Positions 1-12,472 of a stretch of DNA of 64,000 nucleotides are shown one piece after another. How positions within the stretch are numbered: position 1 is the first letter of the stretch; each line of letters opens with the position of its first letter. The translations under genes were made by a program, and so were the position numbers. This DNA is from Apostichopus japonicus (lineage: Eukaryota > Echinodermata > Holothuroidea > Aspidochirotida > Stichopodidae), in the NCBI RefSeq assembly GCF_037975245.1, contig NC_092578.1, positions 3,841,001 to 3,905,000 of the forward strand. The letters are read 5' to 3'. The notes under the pieces are model-generated. The model was not told the DNA's origin and ran no database searches. It was given only the letters and a program-made list of their open reading frames with translations.

Positions 1-497
1 ATTGGGGCCCGACAAAGTGTATACACCGCATCTTACTAGAATAGCAGGAAGTATTATCCTAACAAACCAACAACAAAAAAAACGTTCTGGTCTGTAGTTA
101 ATATAGAGAGCAATAACTCGATTAAGTATATACGGTAGTGATCCGGCTGTTATATATCTTATATCAAACAACGTCAAGAGATAATGAAATAACACAGACA
201 ACATGCAGTAGGGTGATGTACGGAGGGGAGGAGGGAGGAGTGAGCATTTCACAATATTCGATTGCATTTTGAAATGGGCTATATAATTTTGTGGCATTGT
301 AACCAATCTGTGTAACATTTGCAAATCGATATAAGTATAGAGATACTCAACTTTACATGAGATATGTGCGTACTTTTAATTGGCAAATTATCAACCTTTA
401 AGTCCATGGCAGAATATATTACTGCCACATATGGAATGTAATGTATTATTTTCATTTGCGAACGTCCCTGGGGCAATTTTTGATGAATTTTGGTACT

Positions 498-733
498 TAA
501 GGGATATCCAGAGCAAGAGGAGGGTGTCGTTGAAATTGTCAAGATGACTTTTTATGATTTTAGTGTTTTAATCTACGGATCGAGACAAAATGAATCTACA
601 TTCATTTCAACACAATTCAAATAACCCAGGACACTTTTTTGATGGTCTTATGAAGTAAATTTCTGTTTGCATTTGATAAATAGTAATTTATACGAAAAGA
701 CTGAAGGACAAAAATTTACATAAACAATAAGAA

Positions 734-740
<7 letters not shown>
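498..740 (+). repeat. Dispersed repeat, copy 1 (partner at 33.5 kb)
   Basis: Aligns with 33541-33780 in the same direction over about 240 bases. Shared blocks include GGATATCCA, TGTCAAGATGACTTT, TTTAATCTAC, CAATTCAAATAACC and GCATTTGATAA. Family unknown. Confidence 0.7.

Positions 741-826
<86 letters not shown>
741..826. repeat. (AT)n microsatellite
   Basis: 86 bases of uninterrupted AT between the repeat at 498-740 and SINE A copy 1. Confidence 0.95.
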
Positions 827-830
<4 letters not shown>

Positions 831-1054
831 AAATATGTCACCAAAAACAGAACTAGTATTGTTCGATATAGGTGACAAACGCCTACAGTGGAATTACGAT
901 CTTCCTTACCGGTTTCGAACCTCTGGACATACAATCAGCGTCCATAGCCTAGTGGTTAGGGTGTCCGCGTACAGAGCGGGAGGCCCGTGGTTCGAATCCC
1001 GGTGGAGGCTGAAAGTTTTTTCACTGTTCTTGATTTTCCAACTCATTACGATTT
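826..1054 (+). mobile_element. SINE family A, copy 1 (near full length)
   Basis: The tRNA-like head at 938-1010 has an A box (TAGCCTAGTGGTTAGG) and a B box (GGTTCGAATCC). The ends GCGTCCA and TGGAGGC can pair at six of seven positions, as in an acceptor stem. A shared 3' body follows (AAGTTTTTTCAC, then GATTTTCCAACTC). About 110 bases upstream of the head are also shared with the copy at 50.7 kb, so the mobile unit is longer than the tRNA part. An (AT)n tract abuts its left side. It is probably transcribed by RNA polymerase III and moved by a LINE partner. Confidence 0.75.
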
Positions 1055-1055
1055 T

Positions 1056-4002
1056 CATTTATATATATATATATATACATTTTATATGTATATATTTTAT
1101 ATATGTATATCGTTAAAAATTACCTAAAATAACCATCGAAGGAGACATAAAGCCAGCTCTGGTCATTAACCCAGATAGAGATGTTTTTCAAGAATAAATT
1201 CCCAAAATTTTAAACTAGACCTGTTTTGGGTCTTGATGTCGTTTCACACCCTAAGCTTCAAAACCTTGGAGCAATCCATAATACCATGAAGTTGTAACCA
1301 AGTCTGGAATGTTTGATGAGTTTCTTTAGGCTTATTCCCTATAGAGTGCTTTGATATATTTTCGAATGTTGTAGAAATGTGTGCTTTTCGTTATTACATT
1401 AGCTATATATGTATATGCATGAACGTCATTATTTGCTTTCACGTTTCAAATATGTATGTATGTACAAAATCGAAGCCGTTTGCCGCAAATTTTATTTCCA
1501 GGGCATAACTATGACATCACCCTTTTCATCAAATTGATAGTAAATAGAATACAGACGGGCTGTGTAAAAATATATTTTTACCTGTGGGAATCCGCTCATG
1601 AAATCACCATGTTAGTTAGTCGGCTATATAGTTCGTAACAACGTGCTATTGGCAACCCGTCCTTGCTAATAATTTTACGACAAGATATACAAGTACGGTG
1701 ACCAATGCATTTTGACATATACATAGCATTGGCAGATAATACATATTTTATAAATCTGCACCTCGTCCTCCAGAAAACGAAGTAAAAAAAAAGAAAAATG
1801 TTATTAGATTATTTGGATATCACTCAGTAGCTAAGTCCTGATAGATTATGTATGAATAAAAATGACCCACATACAGTAGGGTGTTTGTACAATGACACAA
1901 GAACATCTTGAGGCGTTCATAGAAAAAAGGATGTTGGCCAAACTTGACACTAAAAATACCATTGATGGTGTGGCTGCCAGAAGCAGCGAACTGCGTAGGC
2001 TCCTACTCTCGTAGACATGGCAAGTGCTTGTGTTAGTGAACATATATGTTTTAGTGGATTTTTTTAAGGTTTTTTTCCATATTTTTTAAACGAGTTGTCA
2101 AAAAATGCTTGAAGAAAAAAATCCAGTCTAAAACATATATCTATTTTTTTATACGTTTTAAACTTTTCTCAGTTTATTCAAGTGTTGCTTCAGGAAAATT
2201 ATTTTTGGGCCTTTTTTAGAGGATTATTGTAACCTACAAAATTGAGAAATATAGCACCATTTGCATCTATAGGCATTCCTTAACTTCCAAAAAAATCAAG
2301 ACGGCGATCTCTATGTAAGTAGCATATCAATGAATAATGGGCCGGTCTAGGTGAAAAAAAGCCCGGGTCGGTTTTAAGACCCAGTCTGCCCCTGTACATA
2401 CATACATACATACGCACATACACGCACACACACACCCTTACATTTCGATACAATGAAACACCTATATCATTTTGTTAACCATAAAAATAGGTGAATTAAA
2501 TTGTTAACATTAAACGAAATACACATATAACGTCAAGCAAAGTGTGTTTAGTTGCATTCTTAACCGTGGTTTGACTTTACAGTGTATAGCCTGTACAAGG
2601 GCTTTAATATACGGCCTCATTATGACGTATTGGCATGCAAAGCTCCAGAGGTTTTGTAAATAGTTTATATTCAGCGAACCGAGTCCTATTTCCGAAGAGA
2701 TGGCCTTCCATTTATCGTTATTAGCATGGCAAGAATAATCTTTACTACTAGTCTCTAAATAACAGTGAAATTAAAGAGGGTGTGTTTGATGAATTTGGAA
2801 GTAACTCGTTCTTGAAAATTCTGATGGTAAAAAACAAAGAGTCAAAAGTAAAAAAAAAACTTTCACTATAAAATAACTGATTTGCACATAATTTAAAGTA
2901 TATATAAATATATTAAAAGAAATCACAGGAAGAAAATTACAATATAAAATTTTAAAATTAATATTAAAGGACGAAACTGGTGTACTTGACATTTGTTAGG
3001 CAATAGTACATGTTTTTGTCCAAAATCCAGGCTTTTTGTTAATACATTTTTGCGGGGCTTTATAACACTTTACCTTTAAGATGAAAGAGAAATGGAACAA
3101 ATTGTACGACCGAGTGATTTCCTTAAATTACTACTTGCACAGAACTTTATGAAAAACAAACCGAACAGAATCATACATGCATAAAATTGACCAAAAAAAA
3201 ACAGACTTAACTATATTTATTTCGCTGAACTTTTTTTTTTTTTTGGGGGGGGGGGGTTGATTGGTCCATGCTGCCTGGTACATAACTTCTGCTTTAGTTT
3301 CTTCTAAAGCTGAACTATCACACTTTACCTTTAAGATGAAAGATATATCACAGACGTTAGCTATGCAAGGTGTGTTTACATCAGATGAGTTATAATGACT
3401 GCTTATATTGGAATTACAATTGTAAATTAGCCTAATGAAAAGCCTCTAGTACTACACAATTGCCATCGTAAAAGAGTTTGTCCTTTTAAAGAAACATTTG
3501 GTTGCACTAATGAGTCATAAATGGGCGACCTCGCATATAGTACAGGGTGACATTAAAACTAGCTTTGTGATTCTAAATGGAGGGTATGCAGTGATTACAT
3601 AGTAGGGAACGATTAAGGGGCAGAATTTTGTAGACAGAAACACAAACATTTTGTAACTACAGAACGACGAACCATTTTTCATGGTTCGTGCATGCAGATC
3701 CGACATATATGGAAACTTCTTTCAGGTTCAGATGTACTTACAAAAGTTGGCAAACTTGCATGTCTCTTTTGAGTATAAGAAAAAAAATAATAAAGTTGAT
3801 TGAATTTTATTTAGGACAATTTAACTTTCGCTAATATCACCTTATACGCTCAATTTATTTTCAAGTTTTGTGTTAAATTCAAGGTTTTGTGAATTAAAAT
3901 CTAAAATAACTTTAATAAAATATTCAGTTAGCCATGATAAGTTAGGGAGGAAGGAAGGAAAATTTATATATATATTATTTATATATAAATTTATTTATAC
4001 AT
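1056..4002. other. Non-coding stretch
   Basis: Short open frames only, none with recognisable domains. Holds a short (ACAT)n/(CACA)n run near 2395-2435, a T-run/G-run junction at 3229-3256, and a 23-base direct repeat CACTTTACCTTTAAGATGAA plus AGA at about 3068 and 3321. Confidence 0.5.
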
Positions 4003-4111
4003 GCGGTTAGGGTGTCCGCATATAAAGCGCCGGGAAGGCCCGGGTTCGAATCCCGGTGGAGGCTGGAAGTTTTTTCACGTTCTGGATTTTCCAACTCATT
4101 ACGATTTCAAG
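4003..4111 (+). mobile_element. SINE family A, copy 2 (5'-truncated)
   Basis: Begins inside the A box (GGTTAGGGTGTCCGC), carries the B box and the same 3' body, and lacks the upstream part. It sits directly after a TTTA/AT-rich stretch. 5' truncation is the usual outcome of incomplete reverse transcription. Confidence 0.7.
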
Positions 4112-5924
4112 TATATATATATGTTCATTTGCCTTTGTCGTTTACCTCCATTGATTTTAAGTTCACTTAAGATCATTGTATAGTGACTGATTTTTTTGTA
4201 TCATTCAAGACTAACCTTGTTTTCATTGTACGTTAATAATGTTATAATTACCTTAAAAACTTAGCTTCAAGGACAATTTTATAAAACAAATGTGCTCTTC
4301 AACCAGGCCTCTCAGTCTATAATGTGCAGCGCAGATAAGCTGAATAAGAAACATTGATAAGTTACACAGCTATCGATCACGTAAGATGCTACAAAGTAAA
4401 GATCTCTTTGTCTCTCAAACCAGCAACGACGTCTGACTGCATAAACGGGTCACATAGCAAAAGTAACCAGACTTCCAGATTCTGGTCACGATTCCGAAAT
4501 AATAAATAAAAGGAATCAAGAGTATAGCAAAACTGTCAAGACAGTTTCTTATATTACTAATCGTCCACTAATGTTTTCAAAAAATATTTGCTGGAAAAAA
4601 TATTGCGGAAAACTTTTCATTTAATATTTTACGACACTTATCTTAAAGCAGTGTCTTTCATCCCCCTCCTTCCCTATCTTTTTATTGCGGGGGGGGGGGT
4701 GGAGGGGTGGGTGGGTAGAACCTAATATCAGTATATGTCAGTATACATGGTAGCTCAGTGCTTGGCTTAAACTTGTTTTAAAATAACACATATGTTTAAA
4801 TGGTTGACACTAATGTTTTAAAAAAGTGTCTGGAGGATAAATTTGTCAAATGATCGTTCTTTACTCAATGATTTCATTTCGGTGAGCTGTGATAAGACAA
4901 CCAGGATACGGTCTAACTTAGGTCAGTAGCAATCGTATAATATACATGATTCATTTTTGCTTATACCAGAGAAATGGAAGGGGGGTAGTTGGACATGTGG
5001 TTTCGAGTTTGATGGGAGGGGAGGGGGGAGGACGAAAAACAACCTCAAAAAGTTTCGACAAAATGGATCATCTAAAAATTCCGTACCTAAACCACCCAAA
5101 AAATGATTCAAATATTTTGTAAACAAAAGGGAAATTATCAACTACAATTTACGTATATTTTTAAACAACCTGGCACTATTTTTTCGCAAAACGTGTGTGT
5201 GAAGTGGAGGGGGGGGGGAGGGGGTCATCACTGAGTCAAATTACTGCAAGCCATCAAGCGAAATAACGCTTTTGTTATTCATATATAAGAGTAGTGAGAA
5301 AATGACATCAAAATAATTACAATAATAGCAAAAAAAAGGAATCCAATTTTTTTTTTTTTTTTTTTTGGGGGGGGGGGGTTCCATGAATTCATCCTCTCAA
5401 TAGCCTGCAAACGAGCAATGGTTTAAGTTACGAAATGCAACCATCGGTATTTTCTGATAAAAGTATTTCTGCACATTTCAGGAGGATTTGGTTACACACC
5501 AGGGCACTCCTGTTAAATCCATGGTTACTACTATGACCAGTGAGTATAGCCTAGAGGTATTTTACAAGACAATGTGAACATTTTCTTACTATTTTCTCTG
5601 GTTTCCTTTTTTCTTCTAAGTAATATGGTTCCGTGTATGGGTCAATAATTTCTTCATTTCAATCCGTCATCTTATCGAATGTACTTTTACACGACTCAAC
5701 TATAAAAATCACTACATTAAGTTTTAGGTAGAAATCCTGCTTGTATTCTAATGTCAGACAATTGATGAGGATTGCAAGAAAACGGTCGCGTTGAAGAATA
5801 CCAATATGATATTATATATGTTGGTTATGATTTTCGGACCATTAAAAATCCAAACCGGATTCATTACCTAATATTTCTCTAAAATTAAAATAAAATGAAG
5901 TAAATGACACCCACCATTTTTCAT

Positions 5925-6052
5925 TTATTTATGTTTATTTATTTATGTTTATGTTTATTATTTTTATGTTTATTTATTGATGTTTATTTTGATTTTTTTT
6001 AATTTATTATTTATTTTCATTTATTTATATTTATTTATTTTCATTTATTTTT
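5925..6052 (+). repeat. (TTTA/TTTATG)n low-complexity tract
   Basis: About 130 bases of ATTTATTTATG-like units. Confidence 0.85.
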
Positions 6053-6792
6053 TGTCCTATAGCTCTTTAATGTTGAAATAACACATGTTATCACAATTGA
6101 ACAATAGGGATTCAAACACTGTGTCATACTTGAAAGTTTCAAACTGATGGCGGTATATAAACTATTATACCTTAAACGTATGCTGTAAACAGCATACATC
6201 ACAGACTGTTATGAATAAGGTATAACTCAAGTTTTCTGACAACGGTAAGAGTGAACTTTATAAAGATAAATATTTATTGTCAATGGTATTGTCATGTTTG
6301 TCACATTACTGTTGACATTATTCTTCTTTAAACATTTAAACGCGACATTTCTCACTTTTAGACGGCGTCAACACGTATATATATATATCAACGCATAATT
6401 TTCTAGCAACTTTGCTGATTAAGGCGTCTGACATATATGTATACGTTTTGTGGAACCTCTTTACCCTGCTATAAACTTGTCACATTTTTCTATCAATGTC
6501 CATAATTACTGATTGTAACGTTAAGATTGACTGCATGCAAAATCCAACTAATTCGTCCTCCTATACTTACCATGATGAGTCGATCAATAAGCAACCAAGT
6601 GTTAAGGAGCTGGATGTATATAGTATAGAAATTGGGTATAAATAGTACCGCTTCCCGTGTTATAAGATCACCTAGCTTAGCACCAAGACCTCGAGTTTTT
6701 TTCATCTCTCAAGACAAGTTATAATGTGGCAAGTTGCATTGCCTCAAGAAGTACGGTATTGCATGATACTACATATGATGCAGTATTTCTCT

Positions 6793-6846
6793 GGTTATAG
6801 GGTTAGGGTTAACCCTATAGGGTTTGCCCTAACCATAGGGTTTTCC
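6793..6846. repeat. Telomere-like TTAGGG motifs in inverted arrangement
   Basis: TATAGGGTTAGGGTTAACCC followed by TATAGGGTTTGCCCTAACC and ATAGGGTT. Contains the palindrome TAGGGTTAACCCTA. Too short to be a true interstitial telomere array. Confidence 0.5.
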
Positions 6847-8019
6847 CCGGTTCACAAGATACGTCATTCATATTGGGCTGTATCATGCATGATGACATTG
6901 CTCGACATATTAAACTGTGAACAAAACGGTTCTCTTGAGAAATTCTCACATGAGGATTGGCTGAGCGTAGTCATTTATTCATGCATCATTCATGAACTGT
7001 TCGACGAGCATGCGTAGAAGATACTAAGTTTAACTAATGACGTCAGTTGTTTTGGGTAAATGGGTTTAACATCTCCCATTCAAAATACGCACTTTTCGCG
7101 AGGTGTTCCCTGTCAGGGTACAAAATGCCTTTTTTTATTAAAATGTACCAAAAAGTAAGAATGGTAATTTTTACTATAATTCGTAGAGTAACCTTATTTA
7201 TGTTAATAGGTCAGTGACTAATGAAACCTGTCAACAAGGATATGACAAACATCAGGACAAGAAAAAAGAGAAAAGCATTTTTTTCTTCCCAAAATTTTCG
7301 GTCTTTCTCTCTCGTCCCTCTTCTTTCAGTTTGACCGTGTTTACTTATCTTTTCAATTGCTTTCTTGCTTCTTATTTTTTTGGGGGGCTTACTTGCTTGG
7401 AAATTTTCTCTGTTTTCAATATTTGCGATATTTGTATCGGTATCAAGCCCAACGGTCCCTCTCATGTGTTAGTGTAAGCTGCAAATGTCTTCTATACGAT
7501 CATGTTTTTGTTTCCCTTGGGTCTGTATCCATTCCCTACTAGCGTGACGTCACATAATTACTGAAATGTCCCGACCTGATTTTACGATCTTTCTCTTCAT
7601 TTTCCCTTTAGCTTCGCTCCCTATATACCTGACATCTAACATCTAACATTTCAAGATTTATTGTAAAACATAAAAAACAAGGCCTCGCGTTTACAATTTT
7701 CTGTTTTTCGTTACACCAAATCTTTTATGTATAATAATAGTAATAGCTATTTTTTGATTTATAGACAGGGGTTGTCGAGAAAACAAACGTAAAAAAAAAT
7801 GATACAGTTCAAATACTAAAAGGAGAACTTTGGCCTATAAAATACAACAGAAATACAAGTGTCAGAAAATCTGTGCACAAGATCCTACTCATATCTCAAT
7901 ATGCTTTTGCGTTACACAAAACGTATTGTAATTATTTGTTTTATTTCTGTTTAGCGTATAGTCAGATAGTTGAAATATGACTGGAATAAGGGAATTGACA
8001 CGATATTGATATACTTGGT

Positions 8020-8510
8020 AGGCTGGAGTATATAAGAACATGAGAAAGTATATTATGCTAGGCCGAAACATGAGAGGTCTGACAAAATAATATACAGAAT
8101 CAAATCGAAAATCCCCCAAAGGAAGCATACATAGTACATATAGAACCACACAAAAGCACAGTATATTACTCCACGATTAATCTATACTATAGACCAGACT
8201 GAGAATGCGAGGCAGGGACATATATACACTGAAAGATAGGGTGAAAGTAGTCCTTATACGAACGTATATGATTCAGACGGGAACATATATATACTGTACC
8301 TACCAATCCACAATGAAGCATACTAGACTAGGCCGATGCATGAGAGGCAGGGACAGACAAATATACATGCATGAGCCAGCACGAAATTTCCCTAAAATAA
8401 GTGTTTTTACCAAATTCCTGCATACTATATAGGTTGGCATACAGAAACATACTAATCCATACTGTATATCAGACCAGGCGTGTCACCGTGAGAGACTGTG
8501 TATCAATTGT
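8020..8510 (+). repeat. Diverged tandem array, period about 135 bases
   Basis: Four related blocks at about 8062, 8192, 8328 and 8468 (GCTAGGCCGAAACATGAGAG, AGACCAGACTGAGAATGCGAG in part, GACTAGGCCGATGCATGAGAG in part, CAGACCAGGCGTG...GAGAG). Each is preceded by CATACTA-like and followed by ACA.ATATA-like sequence. Spacing is 130-140 bases. Confidence 0.55.
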
Positions 8511-10087
8511 GCCTTCGACGTCTGTTTTAGCCCATCTAATGTCATTTTGTTAAACGTATAATAGTCATTTAATAATCATTGCCGCACAATGGTGATCGGC
8601 TGAACTATGAAAAAACGTCCATTGCTATATAATTTCATATCATTTTATGAATTATTAATTCTTTAAACAACGCTCGTAATTTTGAACTCTCGTTACCACC
8701 AGTTTTTATCTTTCCGAACGTGTTTTGTATTTTGTCTGACGTGTTTTCTACGTCATTTTTACGTAATATTTTTTCTTGATAAAAACGTGTGTTATCCTTT
8801 AAGTGTTAATGGCGCCCAGTTCAAGTATAATCAATCAATAAAGCTGCTGACTCTTTTATTCTTTTAAGTGAAACTTAATATCATATCCCCAAAGCAATGT
8901 GCTTTTATTTTTTCACGTGTAGCTTATCATATATATAGCCAAGGAAATGTTTAAAACGCTATACTTTCTGTAAAAATACTATCGCCCTAGGGAATCCAGT
9001 TTGAGAACGGGTGAAAAATGAGTACTATATCTTGTACGAAGTCATAACCAACTCAAAATTCAACGAAATGAGAATGTAAATGCGTTTGTTGTTGTTTTTG
9101 TAGTCACAATTCCCATGTCTTTGGGACATTCCTTTGACTTAATAAACCATGCAGTCACTTTGTCTGTGGATCACAGGCCCACGGAGGGTAGATGATGGTA
9201 TGATATAGTTAATAGTTTCGTGAAATGTATAGTTCACGGTCTATACTGCTTTACTTTCGTTTACAACTAATAGTCAACATTTGGACAATCGCAGAGCTTT
9301 TTAAATCCCATGAACATTAAATATAGTATATCATTAAATATGTTCTGTTTTTCTTTTGTTATATTGACAACAATTGCCGACACCATTGTATGTCCATAGA
9401 CATATATGAAACAATTTACATTCAAGTGCGAGGCGAGTCAACAACGATTTAAGGACCATTTCAAAATCCCTAGAGCACCTCCACCACCCCCCCCCCCCAC
9501 CTTGATCTGTCTCACACTTCTGCATTAATATGTTCATCTGTTGTCTTATTCGCTTTTCTTTTTAAATTGAAGACTTGGTATTCTTTTTGTCAATAAATTA
9601 TTCACGATAGAATAATAGCGTGAAATTGGGCATACCAATACGGCTATATTACCGTACTGTATGCAAAATGCAGCGTTAATTATGTAATGTAATTGTACAC
9701 AAGAAGCGAGATACTGACAGCTATATATGCAAAGTATTTTGTAGAAATTCTCAATCTTTTTTGAATAATCAAGATTAACTTATAGTGTCACGAGAGCCGA
9801 TGTATGACTAAGGCGCAGACGACCGTTGCTAAGAACCCGTACGTGTCTTATGACGTAAGAGCTTTAATTCCAAAGAGGGTAGGTATATCCGCCTGAATAG
9901 CTTAGAGAAAACGATGAAAATCTTAAACAAAACTGACGTTAAACTGACTTAGGAACCTGCCAGTATAAAATGAGAAACTCAAACTGTAGTATCTTAAAAT
10001 CTAGATCAAACGAGTTAACGGATTCAAAATCTTGATGACTGTTAATTAAAGTAACACCCGGTCCTGATTGTAGTCATATACATATAA

Positions 10088-10765
10088 AAGGGTTTCCCTA
10101 ACTTTATCCCCCCCCCCCACAAAAAAAAAACCTCTGTGGATGTCAGAGTTGTCCACGAACCCCAACTTTTCGAGACACGATCTGAGTCATTATTATACTA
10201 TAATACGCATAAAAGTGCTTCGTAAAAGATCAAGTTCATAGTGTAATATTGTAATGAAAAAACGTCGGTTCCATAATTCAGTTATTTATCAAATGCCTAC
10301 CGCGGTAGCGTATTTTCTCCCAGGACGAACGTGGGCATCGGCCAATCAAATCCCTGGATTCCAAACATGTGACGCTTTTTCAAAAAACATGTTCTGAATC
10401 TTTTTTCCTAGTTTTGACCCCAGATTATGAACGACAATCCTGGATCCCTATAACCTACTTACCAAACCCTAACTCTGATTTCAAACGAATTTGTAAATTC
10501 CTGAAAACCCTGAAACCCTTATCCGTCCTAGGAATAAAAATTAGGCTGCCCGGTAAGGTACTACTATGGCAACATATGCGTATGACACGCGAAAAGAGTT
10601 TGTCGATAGGTACGACTTTTTAAAATTACTAAATTACATGACATATCAGATTTTAGTTCAACAAAAAGTACTCTAGTTTTGACTTTCAGAAACGTTCTCA
10701 CGAACCTCCTGGGATGGACTCATGCATCCCCTGTGGGTTCATGTACCCCAGTTAGGGAACCCCTG
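10088..10765. mobile_element. Degenerate hAT-like element
   Basis: The right end reads GTTAGGGAACCCCTG and the left end AAGGGTTTCCCTAAC, roughly inverted. Subterminal blocks about hairpin-like CCCC/GGGG and ACGAACC motifs (CACGAACCCC near the left, CACGAACCTCC near the right) are typical of hAT MITEs. The flanks ACATATAA and TACTATAA agree only in the last five bases. The 84-codon open frame at 10369-10623 inside has no recognisable transposase motif. Confidence 0.5.
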
Positions 10766-11777
10766 TACTATAAGCTCATATCAGTGTCTGCTTTAAGTTG
10801 AATTGCATGTAGTAAATTCTACTGCGTATACACAAATAGAATAAAAAGAAAGTGCCATTGCGTGTTAGATTGTGATCTTATAACTGTCAAATTAAATGCG
10901 ATAACAATAGCTAAACATTAGCATAACGTCTCGTAAACTGTGTCCACATGAATGGCATTTAAGTATACTACGGACACATAGATAATTTGCGCATTATTCA
11001 GTACATTTTGTTGTGTGTGATAATCTCATTCAAAATCTGTTGACATTTATCGAAACGCTCTTTTCGTTTACAAGATATACACATTTGTAGTTTTGATAAA
11101 TCTGGGAAACTCATTAATTATGTGCAGACTATGATGTGGAGTGTTGCGCTCATCGCAATTTTATTATTTTAGCCCTTAATAAGTGAACCCGTAATTACAA
11201 ACCTACATATACCATTTGAATTATGTGATGTTCCTCTTTTCAAAGAAGACAATAAAATATTTCCAAAAATCGTCTTAAGCCACAAACCTGTGTTCAGTGT
11301 TCGTTAAACAAAGGTTGTAAAAACAAAGGAATAACATAACAGACAATTAGCCTGTCACTCTCTTTACATTCATAAATGTGCATTTAGCTAAATGCTTATT
11401 CATAAATAAAACTAGAATTAAGAAAAGACTTGTAAAATGGTCAATCTTTGATACATTTTGCTCAGAGTTGCAGCTATTTTCATGATTTCTAATGCCTATC
11501 AGAGAGATAATGACAATGTTGTTCATATGTGTCTGTAGACCTTTAAGAGTACAGTTTCAACATTCACATAAAGATGTTTTCATTTATTTGATTAGTTTGC
11601 TCTACTATAGTTGCAAGTCAACTATTGCTGATAGATAAATAATAAAATGAAGAACGCCCTCACTTTCAGGGACTGATTCTGTACCTCTCTTTGATTCTAC
11701 TTTTCATGTCTATTGTTCTCCCCAAACTGAAAATATTTTCCAAATGGAGTATATACATACCGCCTCCTCTTATACAC

Positions 11778-11850
11778 TTCTTCATAGCCACTTTTCTTCA
11801 TAGCCACTTCATAGCCACTTCATAGCCACTTCATAGCCATTTAGCCACAA
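11778..11850 (+). repeat. (TTCATAGCCACT)n tandem repeat
   Basis: Five or so copies of the 12-base unit, one with a TTTTC interruption and the last degrading to ATTTAGCCAC. Confidence 0.85.
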
Positions 11851-12215
11851 CCATACATTGCATTTGTCGGTCGATATGTCGCCTACATTGCTATTGAGGG
11901 GAATCATCATGACCCTTTGGGTGTAACATTAATGGTCGGTTGTCTATGAAAGTTTCTCATTGTAGAAGCCCGACGACGTTATTACAAAACGTTCCAATTT
12001 TTCCATTTTAAACAGTAGAAATTATTTTAAACGTGAAACATTATAAACGTTTCTCGACGATTGAAAGATGATAACTAAGATATCGAATAAACTGGGAAAC
12101 CCCCTAAATGTATGGATCGGTTTAGACATATCAACCCATAATTATGAGATGCATATAAATAATTTGACTTTATCATCTCTGCTCTGACCGTAAAACCACC
12201 ATCACCCTTTTCTTA

Positions 12216-12472
12216 GGAGTGTTAGCTCAGTGGTTAGCTAGGAGTGTTAGCTCAGTGGTTAACGCCGGTGCCTTCCAATCATAAGGTTCGAGTCACTCCA
12301 AGATTAATGTATGTCGTCCAGTTACAGAGTTGTTGACAATTCATAATCATGGACGTTAAATATGAATGTAAGAGACTGACTTCGGTCAGCTTGCGGCTTT
12401 AATAAGCCAATGAGGCTTCTTCGCGAGTTCCTGCTTGCAGGAGGATCTAAAATACATACATACATACACCTG
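12216..12472 (+). mobile_element. SINE family C, copy 1, with duplicated head start
   Basis: The full tRNA-like head starts at 12241 (GGAGTGTTAGCTCAGTGG) and ends in GGTTCGAGTCACTCC, with acceptor ends that pair at six of seven positions. The first 25 bases of the head are also present immediately upstream at 12216-12240. The body runs through a hairpin-forming stretch (TTCGGTCAGCTTGCGGC, CCTGCTTGCAGGAGG) into an (ACAT)n tail near 12450-12470. Confidence 0.75.

Larger units (their letters stand above)
4112..10087. other. Non-coding stretch apart from the listed repeats
   Basis: G-runs at 4689 and 5210, and a T-run/G-run junction at 5349-5378. Nothing gene-like was recognised between these and the TTTA tract, the telomere-like motif or the 8 kb array. 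Confidence 0.45.

Noticed and set aside
648-934. Open frames of alternating I and Y codons over (AT)n tracts, here and at about 14.9, 24.1, 27.0, 43.4-44.2, 50.1, 51.7, 54.7 and 61.2 kb
   Set aside because: (AT)n has no stop in any frame, so these are simple-repeat artefacts without coding support.
938-1010. Functional tRNA gene at the A/B-box motifs (also at 12.2, 21.2, 22.1, 34.6 and 50.8 kb)
   Set aside because: Each head is followed by a shared non-tRNA body and is repeated in the window with variable anticodon regions; these are SINEs.
10369-10623. Possible transposase fragment in the 10 kb element
   Set aside because: No hAT dimerisation or BED-finger motif can be recognised in the 84 residues.
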